A DNA stretch of 64,000 nt from Caballeronia sp. dw_19 (GCF_018449515.1 NZ_JAAVUQ010000006.1:186001-250000), one strand, 5' to 3'; positions 19,205-28,446 are shown, numbered from the stretch's first letter. Numbers and translations: made by a program. Notes: generated by a model from the letters alone, not told the origin.

Positions 19205-19227
19205 GCAAATCGTCCATCACGATTTGC
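19205..19227. promoter_or_regulatory. 9-bp inverted repeat in divergent promoter region
   Basis: GCAAATCGT and ACGATTTGC are perfect inverted repeats with a five-base spacer, in the 255-bp gap between the leftward ATPase and the rightward monooxygenase. Position and symmetry suggest an operator serving one or both genes. The right arm ends 55 bases before the monooxygenase start codon. Confidence 0.5.
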
Positions 19228-19281
19228 GATCGGATTGACGAGCCCTAAACTTCATCCTTTCACTTTTCGCGAAACCATCCT

Positions 19282-20664
19282 GTGACCAGACCGATCCGGC
19301 TCAATGCCTTCCTGATGAACTGCGTCGGACATCTTGCGCCGGGGCAATGGACCGCCGCGGGAGATCGCGCCGTCGATTATCTAAGCCCGGTGTACTGGAC
19401 CGACCTCGCGCGTCTGTTGGAGCAAGGACTTTTCGAAGGGGTATTCCTGGGCGATGTCCTCGGCGCCTACGACGTTTACGGCTCGAGCGCCGATGCAGCA
19501 CTGCGTCACGCGGCGCAGGTTCCGATGAACGATCCACTGGCCGTCATTCCGCTCATGTCCCAGGTAACGGAGCATCTGTGCTTCGGGGTGACGTGTTCGC
19601 TTTCTTATGAGCATCCGTACACTTTTGCCCGCCGCATGAGCACGCTGGATCACTTGACGAACGGGCGCATCGGCTGGAACATCGTCACAGGTTATCTGGA
19701 CAGCGCCGCCCGCAATATCGGCCTCGACCAGCAGTTGTCCCATGACGAACGATACGATCTCGCCGACGAATACATGGAGGTCTGCTACAAACTGTGGGAA
19801 GGGAGCTGGGAAGACGGGGCGGTGGTGCGCGACCGCGAGCGCGGCATCTATACCGATCCCTCGAAGGTACATGGAATCGCTCACGAGGGCCGTTACTTCA
19901 AGGTGCCCGGCTTCCATATGTGCGAGCCCTCAGTGCAACGCACGCCGGTGCTGTTTCAGGCAGGCAGCTCTGGTCGCGGCAAGCAATTCGCCGCGCAACA
20001 CGCCGAATGCGTATTCGTCGCAGCACCAACGCGTGGCATCGTAAAGCGCAACGTGGCGGATATCCGCGCGGCAGCGAGCGCAAATGGTCGCGACGCCAAC
20101 AAGCAAGTGCTGATCTTCGCGATGTTCACGGTTGTGCTTGGCCGCACGCAGGAAGAGGCGCTTGCCAAGTTTCAGGAATACCAGCGGCACGCGAGCACCG
20201 AAGGCGCGGCTGCGCTGCTGTCAGGATGGACCGGAATCGACCTATCGACTTATCAACCGGAAGACGAGCTAACTTACGTTGACACCAACGCCGGCCGTTC
20301 CGCACTCGCTTCGTTTTCATCGGCGGATCCGTCGCGGGTATGGACCGTCGCTGAAGCCGTTGAGTACGTGTCCATAGGCGGACGTGGACCTGTCATTGCT
20401 GGAACGCCGCAACAGGTCGCCGACGAGATGCAGGCCTGGATGGACGAGACTGATCTTGACGGTTTTAACCTAACCTATGTCTCGGCGCACCGCACCTTTC
20501 AGGACGTAGTGGAGTTACTCGTGCCTGAGTTGCAACGGCGCGGCGTTTATCGGGAGCACTACGAGCAAGGGTCCTATCGGGAAAAGTTGTTCGAGACTGA
20601 AGCGCGCCTGCCTACGAATCATCCTGGCGCTCAGCATAGAAAAGTCACTACGCCCCAGTCTTGA
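19282..20664 (+). CDS. FMN-dependent monooxygenase, NtaA/SnaA/DszA type
   Basis: A 460-residue flavin monooxygenase of the bacterial luciferase superfamily, in the NtaA/SnaA/SoxA(DszA) branch: RLNAFLMNCVGHLAPGQW, LFEGVFLGDVLG, YEHPYTFARRMSTLDHLTNGRIGWNIVTGYLDSAARN, HEGRYFKVPGFHMCEPSVQRTPVLFQAGSSGRGKQFAA and DGFNLTYVSAHRTFQDVVELLVPELQRRG. These enzymes use FMNH2 from a separate reductase to cleave C-S or C-N bonds of sulfones, thio-organics or aminopolycarboxylates. The start is a GTG without a clear ribosome binding site. Divergent from the second importer ATPase, so it is probably the catabolic enzyme for that importer's substrate (inference). Confidence 0.92.
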   Translation: MTRPIRLNAFLMNCVGHLAPGQWTAAGDRAVDYLSPVYWTDLARLLEQGLFEGVFLGDVLGAYDVYGSSADAALRHAAQVPMNDPLAVIPLMSQVTEHLCFGVTCSLSYEHPYTFARRMSTLDHLTNGRIGWNIVTGYLDSAARNIGLDQQLSHDERYDLADEYMEVCYKLWEGSWEDGAVVRDRERGIYTDPSKVHGIAHEGRYFKVPGFHMCEPSVQRTPVLFQAGSSGRGKQFAAQHAECVFVAAPTRGIVKRNVADIRAAASANGRDANKQVLIFAMFTVVLGRTQEEALAKFQEYQRHASTEGAAALLSGWTGIDLSTYQPEDELTYVDTNAGRSALASFSSADPSRVWTVAEAVEYVSIGGRGPVIAGTPQQVADEMQAWMDETDLDGFNLTYVSAHRTFQDVVELLVPELQRRGVYREHYEQGSYREKLFETEARLPTNHPGAQHRKVTTPQS

Positions 20665-21158
20665 ATACCGGCCCTATCCGGAATGTCCGAGCACCATCGC
20701 TAGCGCATGCTTCAGCGAATCCGGGACTGTACGTTGCTGACGAATTCCCTTTGTCCCGTCGCCGTCTCACCCGCATTTTTCGTGGGTCAACAGGCGAAAG
20801 AACCGGCGACTATCAAACGCGGCAGCATGTTGCACGTGCAGCAGAACTTCCAGGCGTGTCAGGCACCCCGGGCGCTGGCTGCATCGATGGCGGTCGGCGT
20901 CGTGTCCGCCTCCTGTCTGGCCCGGCTTTTTATCAAGCGCGGCCAGCCGCTTCCAAAAAGTTTCAAGCCTTGGCGCCCACCGCCCTTTACGCTTGGTGCA
21001 CCAGTGGGGTAAATCGCAGCAAAACTGTTGTGGTGTGCAGTCGTCGGGCTCGGCTGTGAACCCGACGTACTCGTGCAAGATGCAAAAGCAGCGCGGTAAG
21101 GCAGCCGCCGGATGCATCATCAAGCACGTGCCCCAGCACCCGGCCTCCAGGCCCTTGA
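20665..21158. other. intergenic region without a convincing gene
   Basis: About 490 bp between the monooxygenase and the 3' end of the cytochrome lipoprotein gene. A minus-strand open frame of 148 codons with eleven cysteines crosses it but has no ribosome binding site and resembles no family I know. No terminator hairpin with a T-tract was found. Confidence 0.4.
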
Positions 21159-23471
21159 TCAGTTCTGAAGCAGACTCAGGTAATTGCCGCTCGGATACGC
21201 GGTGTTCAGCCACGTCGCCAAGCGGTTTACCTGGGTTTTATCAATTCCCTCCCCTTGCATCAGGGGGATCTGGTTCCACGTCCAGGTGGGAAAATTCTCG
21301 ACCGTGCCACCGGACAATGTCCCGTGAACATAGTCGATCGCGCATAAGCTCCTCATGCTCCAATAGCAGGTCGTCTCGCCAGGCACAGCATTCGTCTGCC
21401 CTTCGCGCTGCCACGAGTTAATGTTGAAGCTGGTTGTGGTATCCATCCAGTTCGACAGGAACGCGCCGACAACCGCCTGCTCCGTCGCCAGGCTCGTGCC
21501 TTTCCAAACACCGGTCTGGCCGCCATTCCATACATCGAGAGGACTGGAATCGCGAATCGTCCAGCCACGGTCGACGTTGGTGACTCCCACGCCGTTATCC
21601 ATTTCCTGGGCGCCCTTCAAGACATACAGGAAGTTCCTGATCGGCTCGGCCCTGCCGCTGCTCTGATACAGGTTGTTGAGCAGGCCATACGCGTATTGCC
21701 AGTCCGTCGGCAAATGCACGTTGTGCGCGCCCGATCCAGGGTTCAGCAGGATCTGCAGGTAATACCATTGATTGGCCTTCACATAGTGGCCAACGGCACT
21801 GCCGAACATGCTGTTATTGGGCGGAAAATTTTGTATATGCGGGGAGACATTGAATATGAATCGCCAATATCCGCACCAGCCCCGTGCTTCGGCTTTCGGC
21901 GCCTGCTCTTCATTAACCCATGCGACCGGGCAATTTGTCTCCAGCGAGTAGTCCTGGGCGAGTTCCCAGGACTTCAAAAGCTGCCATTGCACCGTCCCGT
22001 AGAGATTCTCTTGTTGAGGAATCGTATAACTTCCGGACACGCCCGCACTCGGCGGTGCGAAATCTTCGCCAAGTGCGACGCCCCAGTAATAAAGGTCGTT
22101 AAATATATCGCCCGTCTTGCCTTGAGCGTAGGGCGTCCCGCCCGTGGCAAGCTGGGTCTTCATATTGTATGTTCCGTTCCCGGTGCCCTCTCCCGCGTAT
22201 AACTTGTTTAGATTGCTGTTGGTGAAATAGTCGCCCCACGCATCTTTCGGATGGATATGCGGGACCCAGTGATTCCAATCGGGCAACTGAAAACCAATGG
22301 GTATTTCCCTGATATTGATTTGCCCTTTGGTCGCTATGGCGACTTTATTTACGCCGCTGGGGAAGATCGCGGCGAGCGTGTCCAGGTCGTTCTCGGACAC
22401 CGCATCTACGCCCGCTCCACATGTCCAGTCGCTGACTGGCGCACTGTCCAGGCCAGGGCCCGGTTGATAAGGCGGGTTCCACGGTCTGCAATTGACGCCC
22501 GGTGTTGGGTATCGGCTAGCCAGGCTGCGAATGTAGCTGGCAATCTGCACGCCTTGGTTTTGAGTCAAACCGTGGTATTCACTTCGAACAACAATGGAGT
22601 TATTCGAATAGTTGAACTTGAACAAGTCGCTTCCGCTGGCGGCGTGACAGTCCATGCAATGAGCCTTGAGTTGCTGGCCGGCGTTGATGGGCGAGTCTAT
22701 CAGCGTAGCGCTTTGCCACAATGCCTGGCCCGCGCTGATATCACTCGCTCCCGGAAGCGGCGCGGTCCATTGGGTTGGATCGTCTTGAGTAAAGTTGGTG
22801 CTCGGGATTAAATTTTGCCCCGACACATCCTGCAAATTAAACGATAAAACCCGATAACCTGAACTGACGCCATCGGTTGTGTTGTATCGAAAATTAATAA
22901 CGTTGCTGCCATTGACCGCGCCGGAGACAGGCACATTCAAGCTAATGGTGTCGTAGCCGCCTCCTATTCCGCCATACAATTTAGCATTACCAAGTACCGT
23001 GACATTTGCGTTGGTTAGATCGATCCAGGTCCCGCCATTGATCTGAACGGAACCTTTAGCGTCGTACGATAAATTGTTGACCTTCATGGTCAGGACTTTA
23101 GCCGACGCACCGGCTGGAATAGTAAGCGTCGTGCTCACGATCTTGCCGCTGGCGGCGCTCATCACTTCGAGAGGCATGATGATGGCGCCTGACGTTGATG
23201 TGCCGGCATTGGTGGGAGAGGTCTGCCCAAGGCTGGATCCGCCCGCTGCACCGCCCGACGATGCTGGAGACGAAGCAGGGTTACTTGAGTTGGCTGAACC
23301 CGACGAAGCGGCCGCCGGTGCGCTGGCAGAAGATGGGCTGCTTGCTGAGCCGGAAACGCCGTTGGGCTGACCCGACGTACCGGTGTCACCGCTCCCTCCG
23401 CCGCCTCCGCACGCGCTCAGGATGACGCTGCTGATCACAAGAAACATCGAAACTTTATCGAGTTTTATCAT
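21159..23471 (-). CDS. large lipoprotein with single c-type heme motif, function unknown
   Basis: A 770-residue protein. The N-terminus is a lipoprotein signal: hydrophobic FLVISSVILSA, then Cys21 in an LSAC lipobox. A low-complexity Gly/Ser/Ala/Pro linker (residues 22 to about 95) suggests a tether. Residues about 96-215 look beta-rich (VQINGGTWIDL, GYDTISLNVPVSG), like a carbohydrate-binding or jelly-roll module. A c-type heme site CMDCH is at 272-276, followed by about 490 residues rich in Trp, Tyr and Asn. Codon use is more AT-rich than in neighbours. I do not recognise the family. A surface or periplasmic heme protein that binds a polymer or carries electrons is a guess. It stands alone with no cytochrome partners nearby. 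Confidence 0.85.
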   Translation of the reverse strand: MIKLDKVSMFLVISSVILSACGGGGGSGDTGTSGQPNGVSGSASSPSSASAPAAASSGSANSSNPASSPASSGGAAGGSSLGQTSPTNAGTSTSGAIIMPLEVMSAASGKIVSTTLTIPAGASAKVLTMKVNNLSYDAKGSVQINGGTWIDLTNANVTVLGNAKLYGGIGGGYDTISLNVPVSGAVNGSNVINFRYNTTDGVSSGYRVLSFNLQDVSGQNLIPSTNFTQDDPTQWTAPLPGASDISAGQALWQSATLIDSPINAGQQLKAHCMDCHAASGSDLFKFNYSNNSIVVRSEYHGLTQNQGVQIASYIRSLASRYPTPGVNCRPWNPPYQPGPGLDSAPVSDWTCGAGVDAVSENDLDTLAAIFPSGVNKVAIATKGQINIREIPIGFQLPDWNHWVPHIHPKDAWGDYFTNSNLNKLYAGEGTGNGTYNMKTQLATGGTPYAQGKTGDIFNDLYYWGVALGEDFAPPSAGVSGSYTIPQQENLYGTVQWQLLKSWELAQDYSLETNCPVAWVNEEQAPKAEARGWCGYWRFIFNVSPHIQNFPPNNSMFGSAVGHYVKANQWYYLQILLNPGSGAHNVHLPTDWQYAYGLLNNLYQSSGRAEPIRNFLYVLKGAQEMDNGVGVTNVDRGWTIRDSSPLDVWNGGQTGVWKGTSLATEQAVVGAFLSNWMDTTTSFNINSWQREGQTNAVPGETTCYWSMRSLCAIDYVHGTLSGGTVENFPTWTWNQIPLMQGEGIDKTQVNRLATWLNTAYPSGNYLSLLQN

Positions 23472-24216
23472 CGTTTATTTCGGTGTGGAAAGATAAAAAC
23501 CCCCGGCCTGAAAAGGCGGGAGTCCAGCATTTTTAGGTACAGCGCTATTTCTGCAGAAGGCAGCGCCTTGCATGAAATGGCAGTGGTGTTGCTGGCATAA
23601 ACCTGGACAGGGGCGCGCCCACTACTCGGCGCAAGTTCGTCGGGCGGGTAATGTTTTTCGCTCGAGACGGCCCCATACCGGCGCGCTGTGCGGGTTTCAT
23701 CAGAACGGGCAATGTCGCTAAGCCGACTGCGAATCCAATTAAGCTCGTATCGAGGAGCTTATGAAAATTGCTGGATATATTGTCTGAAGAATTAATCGGG
23801 TGACGCCTGATTTTGAATTGTGACTTCGGCTCACCGAGCTTGAGCATTCGTTTTCGTCTCCACGCCACGCATTGTTTGGGTTCAATTCACCACTGCAGCA
23901 TGCTTACGCATTAACGTGTGAAACATGTGAAAACGCGGATCTTAAAAGTCGCGTTTGTGCCATCGCCATGCGCTCGGTATGGGCGATGTCGACGATCAGC
24001 ACTAGCTGACTGCTTCTACTCCAGAATGGTTTTTCAGTGCACCGCAGGCAAGCGATGCTAGATGACGGGATGATAAATGGTATTAGTGGTTTATCAAACA
24101 ATTCATAATATTTTATCGAAAAATATAAAGGCGCTAATCGCTCTAGCTTAGCGCCGCGACGCACGCATGCCGAAGGCAAACCCTCCCCCGAGTTTGTGTC
24201 CCCGATCGACTCGGAA
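23472..24216. other. intergenic region upstream of the cytochrome lipoprotein
   Basis: About 745 bp, AT-richer than its surroundings, between the lipoprotein start and the FRG gene stop. A minus-strand 107-codon frame (23545-23868) has no ribosome binding site or recognisable domain. The notable element is the hairpin plus T-tract at 23495-23520, described separately. Confidence 0.45.
23495..23520 (-). terminator. terminator-like hairpin in the leader of the lipoprotein gene
   Basis: On the minus strand CCCGCCT and AGGCCGGG pair with one bulged C around a TTTC loop, then GG and five T. This is the form of an intrinsic terminator. It ends about 23 bases before the ATG of the lipoprotein gene, so it either ends an upstream transcript or acts as an attenuator. 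Confidence 0.55.
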
Positions 24217-25011
24217 TCAATCGCGCGTCTTGACCACTTGCGCGGGCCATACGATCTCCAGTTCCAGCGCAATTGAACGCGCCAGTCCTTCGAGGTCCGG
24301 GAAAAGCGATGCGTTCGTGATGTTCATCCTGTACAACGAACGCATGGCTTCGTCCCGTAAAGTCGATGGCAACACGATCTTGCGCAGCAGTTCGTCGCTG
24401 CAGGTGTATTGATCAAGGATCATGTCGAGCGGCTGATGCAGCAGGCCGGGCAACACGAACGTGCCCGCTTGCGCGATCAGCCGCTGATCCATTTCGGCGG
24501 GTTCGCCAAACCACATCACCGGGTTTTCGTCGCTAAGATAAAACCTTTCGAAATTTCCGGGCAAGCGTGGATCGATCATCTCTCGTATAAGATGCGGTGC
24601 CGAAACCGGGACTGCGCGATCCGTCCACAACGCAGGGGTGTTTACCGCGAAAACAGCTGCGTCAGTGACAGCGCGCTCAAGCGCAAAAAACGCGGCAACA
24701 AATGGCGACTTGGTGAAATCGAGCAGTCTGGTCGGCGCACCGTGGTGCTGCATCAGCCCGAGGCAACGCAGGTCGTCGGACAGCGCGCGGACATCGGAAA
24801 GATAGTTATGCGCCTTTCGCCTGAAGATGCGAATGGCGCGCTGCTCCTGAATCCGCCACGCCGAGCGGTCAGGCACGAATGCGGACAGGTAGCGCGATAA
24901 CGAACTTTGCAACGGCCATCGCGCGTCTTGCTGACCGCGAAACGCCCAGCCATCGAGTTCTATGGTGAGACTCATGAACTCCTGCCAGTTCGACACAATA
25001 ATGGTTTGCAT
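24217..25011 (-). CDS. FRG-domain protein
   Basis: A 264-residue protein with an FRG domain: WAFRGQQDARWPLQSSL near residues 22-38 contains the Phe-Arg-Gly motif that names the domain, and LMQHHGAPTRLLDFTKSPFVAAFFA at about 90-115 is the second conserved block. FRG domains have no settled biochemical role; they occur next to toxin-like and mobile-element genes. ATG was chosen at the third codon of the open frame, since the first is GTG and overlaps the AAGTGA upstream. It stands alone between the cytochrome lipoprotein and a peptidase on the other strand, with no visible antitoxin partner. Confidence 0.87.
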   Translation of the reverse strand: MQTIIVSNWQEFMSLTIELDGWAFRGQQDARWPLQSSLSRYLSAFVPDRSAWRIQEQRAIRIFRRKAHNYLSDVRALSDDLRCLGLMQHHGAPTRLLDFTKSPFVAAFFALERAVTDAAVFAVNTPALWTDRAVPVSAPHLIREMIDPRLPGNFERFYLSDENPVMWFGEPAEMDQRLIAQAGTFVLPGLLHQPLDMILDQYTCSDELLRKIVLPSTLRDEAMRSLYRMNITNASLFPDLEGLARSIALELEIVWPAQVVKTRD

Positions 25012-25263
25012 TGTCACTTATCCAGAGTAGCACTCGCTGCTTACTGCCCGATCACAGGTCCGGGCGCGGTAGAAGCAGCCGACACAGCATCCCATAGGAG
25101 GAGATGCGGAAGAGACGCGCCGCAGGGTTCATGATCCAACTTTTGAGCGGGGCGCGCTGCCCAGACCTCCCAAAGCTGCAATCACACCCAGCTCGAAAAC
25201 CTTTAACCGCGATGTCATATCATGTTTGCTTCGCGACCATCAATACCCCACAGGCAGATCGAC

Positions 25264-27306
25264 ATGACCGACAACGGCAACCCGCTGCTACAAGACTGGC
25301 AAACGCCCTACCAATTGCCGCCCTTCAAGCAGATCCAGTCCGAGCACTTCGCACCCGCATTCGCGGTGCTCTTCGAGCAGCATCTGGCGGAAATTGATGC
25401 ACTTGCTGAAAATCAGGCCGCGCCCACATTCGACAACACCGTGGCCGCGTTCGATGCCGCCGGCGCCACGCTTGATCGTGTGCGGCTGACTTTCGAAAAT
25501 CTATGCGCCTCCGAGTCACCGGCTGCGTTGCAGGCCGTGGAGCGCGAGATGGCGCCGCTGCTGGCCGCGCACGACAGCAAGGTGTCCATGCACGCTGGTT
25601 TCTTCGCGAGACTCGACGCTGTCCACCGGCAAGCTGCCGTGCTGGATCTTAACGAAGAGCAGCAGCGTCTGCTGCAACGCATGCATACCGATTTCGTCCG
25701 TACGGGGGCCACGCTGCAAGGCCTCGACCGCGAGCGTTTCGCGGCCATCGCCACGCGGCTCGCTGATCTGCAGACGCAATTCGCGCAGAACATACTCGCG
25801 GATGAATCCGGCTACCAGTTGCCGTTGACATCGGAAGCGGAACTGGCCGGGTTGCCTGATTTTCTGCGCCAGTCGGCACGTAGCGCCGCAAAAGAACGCG
25901 GTATAGAGGGCTACGTGATCACGTTATCTCGTTCGCTGGTGCAGCCCTTTCTTACGTGGTCCACCCGCCGCGATCTGCGCGAGACGGCATGGCGCGCCTG
26001 GACCAGCCGCGGAGAAAACCCTGCACGCGATAACCGGCCGATCGCTCGAGAAATACTGATGCTGCGGCAAGAACAAGCACGTTTGCTCGGCTACGAAAAC
26101 TTCGCTGATTACGCGCTTGCCGATCGCATGGCGGGCAAGGCGTCTGCGGTCCATGCGCTGCTTAGTCAGGTATGGGAGCCGGCGAAGGCCAGCGTTGAAC
26201 AGGAGCGGCAGGCACTGGCCGCGCAGGCTGCCGCGCTGGGCGAACCTACCGACATTGAACCGTGGGACTGGTATTACCTCGCCGAGAAGGTACGGGTTAC
26301 CCGCTACGCACTCGACGATGCGCAAGTGAAACCGTACTTCAGTCTGGACGCTATGCTCGCCGCCATGTTCGATTGCGCGGAACGCCTGTTCGGCGTGCAG
26401 TTTGTCGAACAGACCGGCGTGCCGCTGTATCACCCGGACGTGCGCCTGTGGGAGGTGCGCCGCGGAGCTGAACAGGTGGGACTCTTCCTTGGCGACAACT
26501 ATGCGCGGCCTAATAAACAGGGCGGCGCGTGGATGCACGTTTATCGCAAGCAAAGGCGTCATGGCGGCAAGGTGACGCCGATCGTGGTGAACAACAACAA
26601 CTTCGCCCGCACCGACGATGGTCCGACGCTGCTGAGTTTCGATGACGTACGCACGCTGTTTCACGAGTTCGGCCACGGCCTGCATGGCTTGCTGTCCGAT
26701 GTGAACTACGGTCGCCTGTCGGGTACCAATGTCCCGCAAGACTATGTGGAACTTCCTTCCCAGTTGATGGAAAACTGGGCCACGGTGCCGGAAGTGCTTG
26801 CGAAGCACGCGCGTCATGTAACGACTGGCGAGCCTATCCCGGCTGCGTTGATCGAGCGTATCCGAGCTTCCCAGACTTTCAACCAGGGGTTTCAGACAGT
26901 CGCCTATACATCGTCAGCTTTGATCGATATGGCGCTGCATCTGCGGAACGATCTTGATGGCATCGACATCGCCCGGTTCGAGATAGCTGAGCGGGAGCGT
27001 CTCGGCGTACCGCGCGAGGTCGGCATGCGCCATCGGCTGCCCCACTTTGGCCATATCTTCAGCGGCGGATATTACGCCGCCGGGTATTACGTCTATATGT
27101 GGGCGGAGGTCCTGGAAGCCGACGCGTTCGATGCATTCGAAGAAGCCGGCAACGCATTCGATCCCGCGCTGGCGGACAAGCTGCATCGATACGTGTACAG
27201 CGCTGGCGACAGCCGCGAACAAGGCTCGGCGTTCCGAGCTTTTCGTGGCCGCGATCCACGCGCCGAACCCATGTTGCGCAAACGCGGATTGCTTCGGACT
27301 GAGTGA
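25264..27306 (+). CDS. dcp: peptidyl-dipeptidase Dcp / oligopeptidase, M3 family
   Basis: A 680-residue zinc metallopeptidase of family M3, equal in length to E. coli Dcp and PrlC. The zinc motif HEFGH is at residues 467-471 (RTLFHEFGHGLHGLL), followed by SGTNVPQDYVELPSQLMENWA, which supplies the third ligand region, and HIFSGGYYAAGYYVYMWAE near the C-terminus. The opening NPLLQDWQTPYQLPPFKQI is also Dcp-like. It would cut dipeptides from the C-terminus of cytoplasmic oligopeptides. ATG at MTDNGN was chosen; an upstream in-frame ATG adds 14 unlike residues. It is preceded by a 250-bp gap and appears monocistronic. Confidence 0.93.
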   Translation: MTDNGNPLLQDWQTPYQLPPFKQIQSEHFAPAFAVLFEQHLAEIDALAENQAAPTFDNTVAAFDAAGATLDRVRLTFENLCASESPAALQAVEREMAPLLAAHDSKVSMHAGFFARLDAVHRQAAVLDLNEEQQRLLQRMHTDFVRTGATLQGLDRERFAAIATRLADLQTQFAQNILADESGYQLPLTSEAELAGLPDFLRQSARSAAKERGIEGYVITLSRSLVQPFLTWSTRRDLRETAWRAWTSRGENPARDNRPIAREILMLRQEQARLLGYENFADYALADRMAGKASAVHALLSQVWEPAKASVEQERQALAAQAAALGEPTDIEPWDWYYLAEKVRVTRYALDDAQVKPYFSLDAMLAAMFDCAERLFGVQFVEQTGVPLYHPDVRLWEVRRGAEQVGLFLGDNYARPNKQGGAWMHVYRKQRRHGGKVTPIVVNNNNFARTDDGPTLLSFDDVRTLFHEFGHGLHGLLSDVNYGRLSGTNVPQDYVELPSQLMENWATVPEVLAKHARHVTTGEPIPAALIERIRASQTFNQGFQTVAYTSSALIDMALHLRNDLDGIDIARFEIAERERLGVPREVGMRHRLPHFGHIFSGGYYAAGYYVYMWAEVLEADAFDAFEEAGNAFDPALADKLHRYVYSAGDSREQGSAFRAFRGRDPRAEPMLRKRGLLRTE

Positions 27307-27453
27307 AGCGGCCTTATTGGCGGGCCATGAGCGCATCGAATCAAAGTGACTGGCCCGATCCATCCTCGCCTATCTGTATAGGGCGCCTTGGCGGTCCGTG
27401 AAGCAATAATAACGGCTCGTCATTGGTCAGCACTATCAAGCCAGGGGGCACTC

Positions 27454-28374
27454 ATGGACCGTCGCTATGTCACAGCCGATGTATTCACGGACGAAAAATT
27501 CAAAGGAAATCCGGTCGCTGTCGTGTTGGACGCTGAAGGTTTGTCGACAAACCAGATGCAGGCGATCACAGCAGAATTTGGGTATAGCGAAACCACATTT
27601 GTATTGCCGCCCCGCGATCCTGCCAACACGGCCTGGGTGAGAATCTTTACACCGAGCCGCGAAATTCCTTTCGCCGGACATCCGAACATCGGTACGGCGT
27701 TTGTGCTGGCTGCGAGAGCGGCATCGGGTCAGACGCCTCTGCGAGATCAACTCGTGTTTGAGGAGGCCGCGGGTCTGGTTCCGGTTACTCAACTGAAAGA
27801 AGACGGGAAGCTGGTCGGGGCTGAGCTCATTGCGCCAGAGCCGCTTGCCCGGCTGTCGCACGTGCCGCGGGAGCGCGTAGCAGCTTGTCTTTCCCTCGAT
27901 CCCGCCGATATCCTGGTCGACGCTCACCCGCCACAGGTCGCCTCGGTCGGCCTCCCGTTCGTCGTTGTTGAACTTGCGTCCCGGGATGCACTGCGCCGGT
28001 GTACGCCGAACCTCGTCGCTTACAAAGGCTTGCTGCCCATTGACGGCGCTGTGTCCATCTACGCCTATACACGGGATGCAAGCCGCGACGCGACTAACGC
28101 TGACTGCGATCTGCAAGCCCGCATGTTCACGCCCCGCATGACGGAAGACCCGGCGACAGGCAGCGCAACGGCCGCCATGGCAGCGCTCGTCGCTCAGGTC
28201 CGGGGACAATCGGATCTGGTGCTGCGCGTGGGTCAAGGCGTAGACATGGGGCGGCCGAGCGTCTTGATCGCCAGCGTGGATACTGACAACGGCAAGACAA
28301 GAGTCCGCATTGGCGGCAAATGTGTCAGCGTGATGGAAGGATCGTTTTGGCTCGCTTCTTCTGAGCTGACCTGA
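27454..28374 (+). CDS. PhzF-family isomerase/epimerase
   Basis: A 306-residue protein of the PhzF family: YVTADVFTDEKFKGNPVAVVLDAEGL at the N-terminus, a catalytic Glu equivalent at residue 46 (FGYSETTFVLPP), RIFTPSREIPFAGHPNIGTAF, and MTEDPATGSATAAMAA in the C-terminal half. PhzF proteins are two-domain diaminopimelate-epimerase-like folds; most family members have no known substrate, and phenazine genes are absent here. AGGGGG lies five bases before the ATG. It follows the Dcp gene by about 150 bp on the same strand, possibly with its own promoter. Confidence 0.9.
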   Translation: MDRRYVTADVFTDEKFKGNPVAVVLDAEGLSTNQMQAITAEFGYSETTFVLPPRDPANTAWVRIFTPSREIPFAGHPNIGTAFVLAARAASGQTPLRDQLVFEEAAGLVPVTQLKEDGKLVGAELIAPEPLARLSHVPRERVAACLSLDPADILVDAHPPQVASVGLPFVVVELASRDALRRCTPNLVAYKGLLPIDGAVSIYAYTRDASRDATNADCDLQARMFTPRMTEDPATGSATAAMAALVAQVRGQSDLVLRVGQGVDMGRPSVLIASVDTDNGKTRVRIGGKCVSVMEGSFWLASSELT

Positions 28375-28406
28375 GCGTGAGCAGCAGCGCGGCCAACGTC
28401 GGGCTT

Positions 28407-28426
28407 CGTAGCCTGCTTTGGCTACG
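28407..28426. terminator. possible terminator hairpin between convergent genes
   Basis: CGTAGCC and GGCTACG pair around TGCTTT between the PhzF stop and the stop of the small membrane protein. No T-tract follows on either strand, so termination is only plausible. Confidence 0.35.
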
Positions 28427-28446
28427 CCTGCTTTGCCCTGCTCTAT

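Noticed and set aside
23545..23868. 107-codon minus-strand frame upstream of the lipoprotein gene
   Set aside because: Low-complexity, no start signals and no family resemblance; treated as leader or intergenic DNA.
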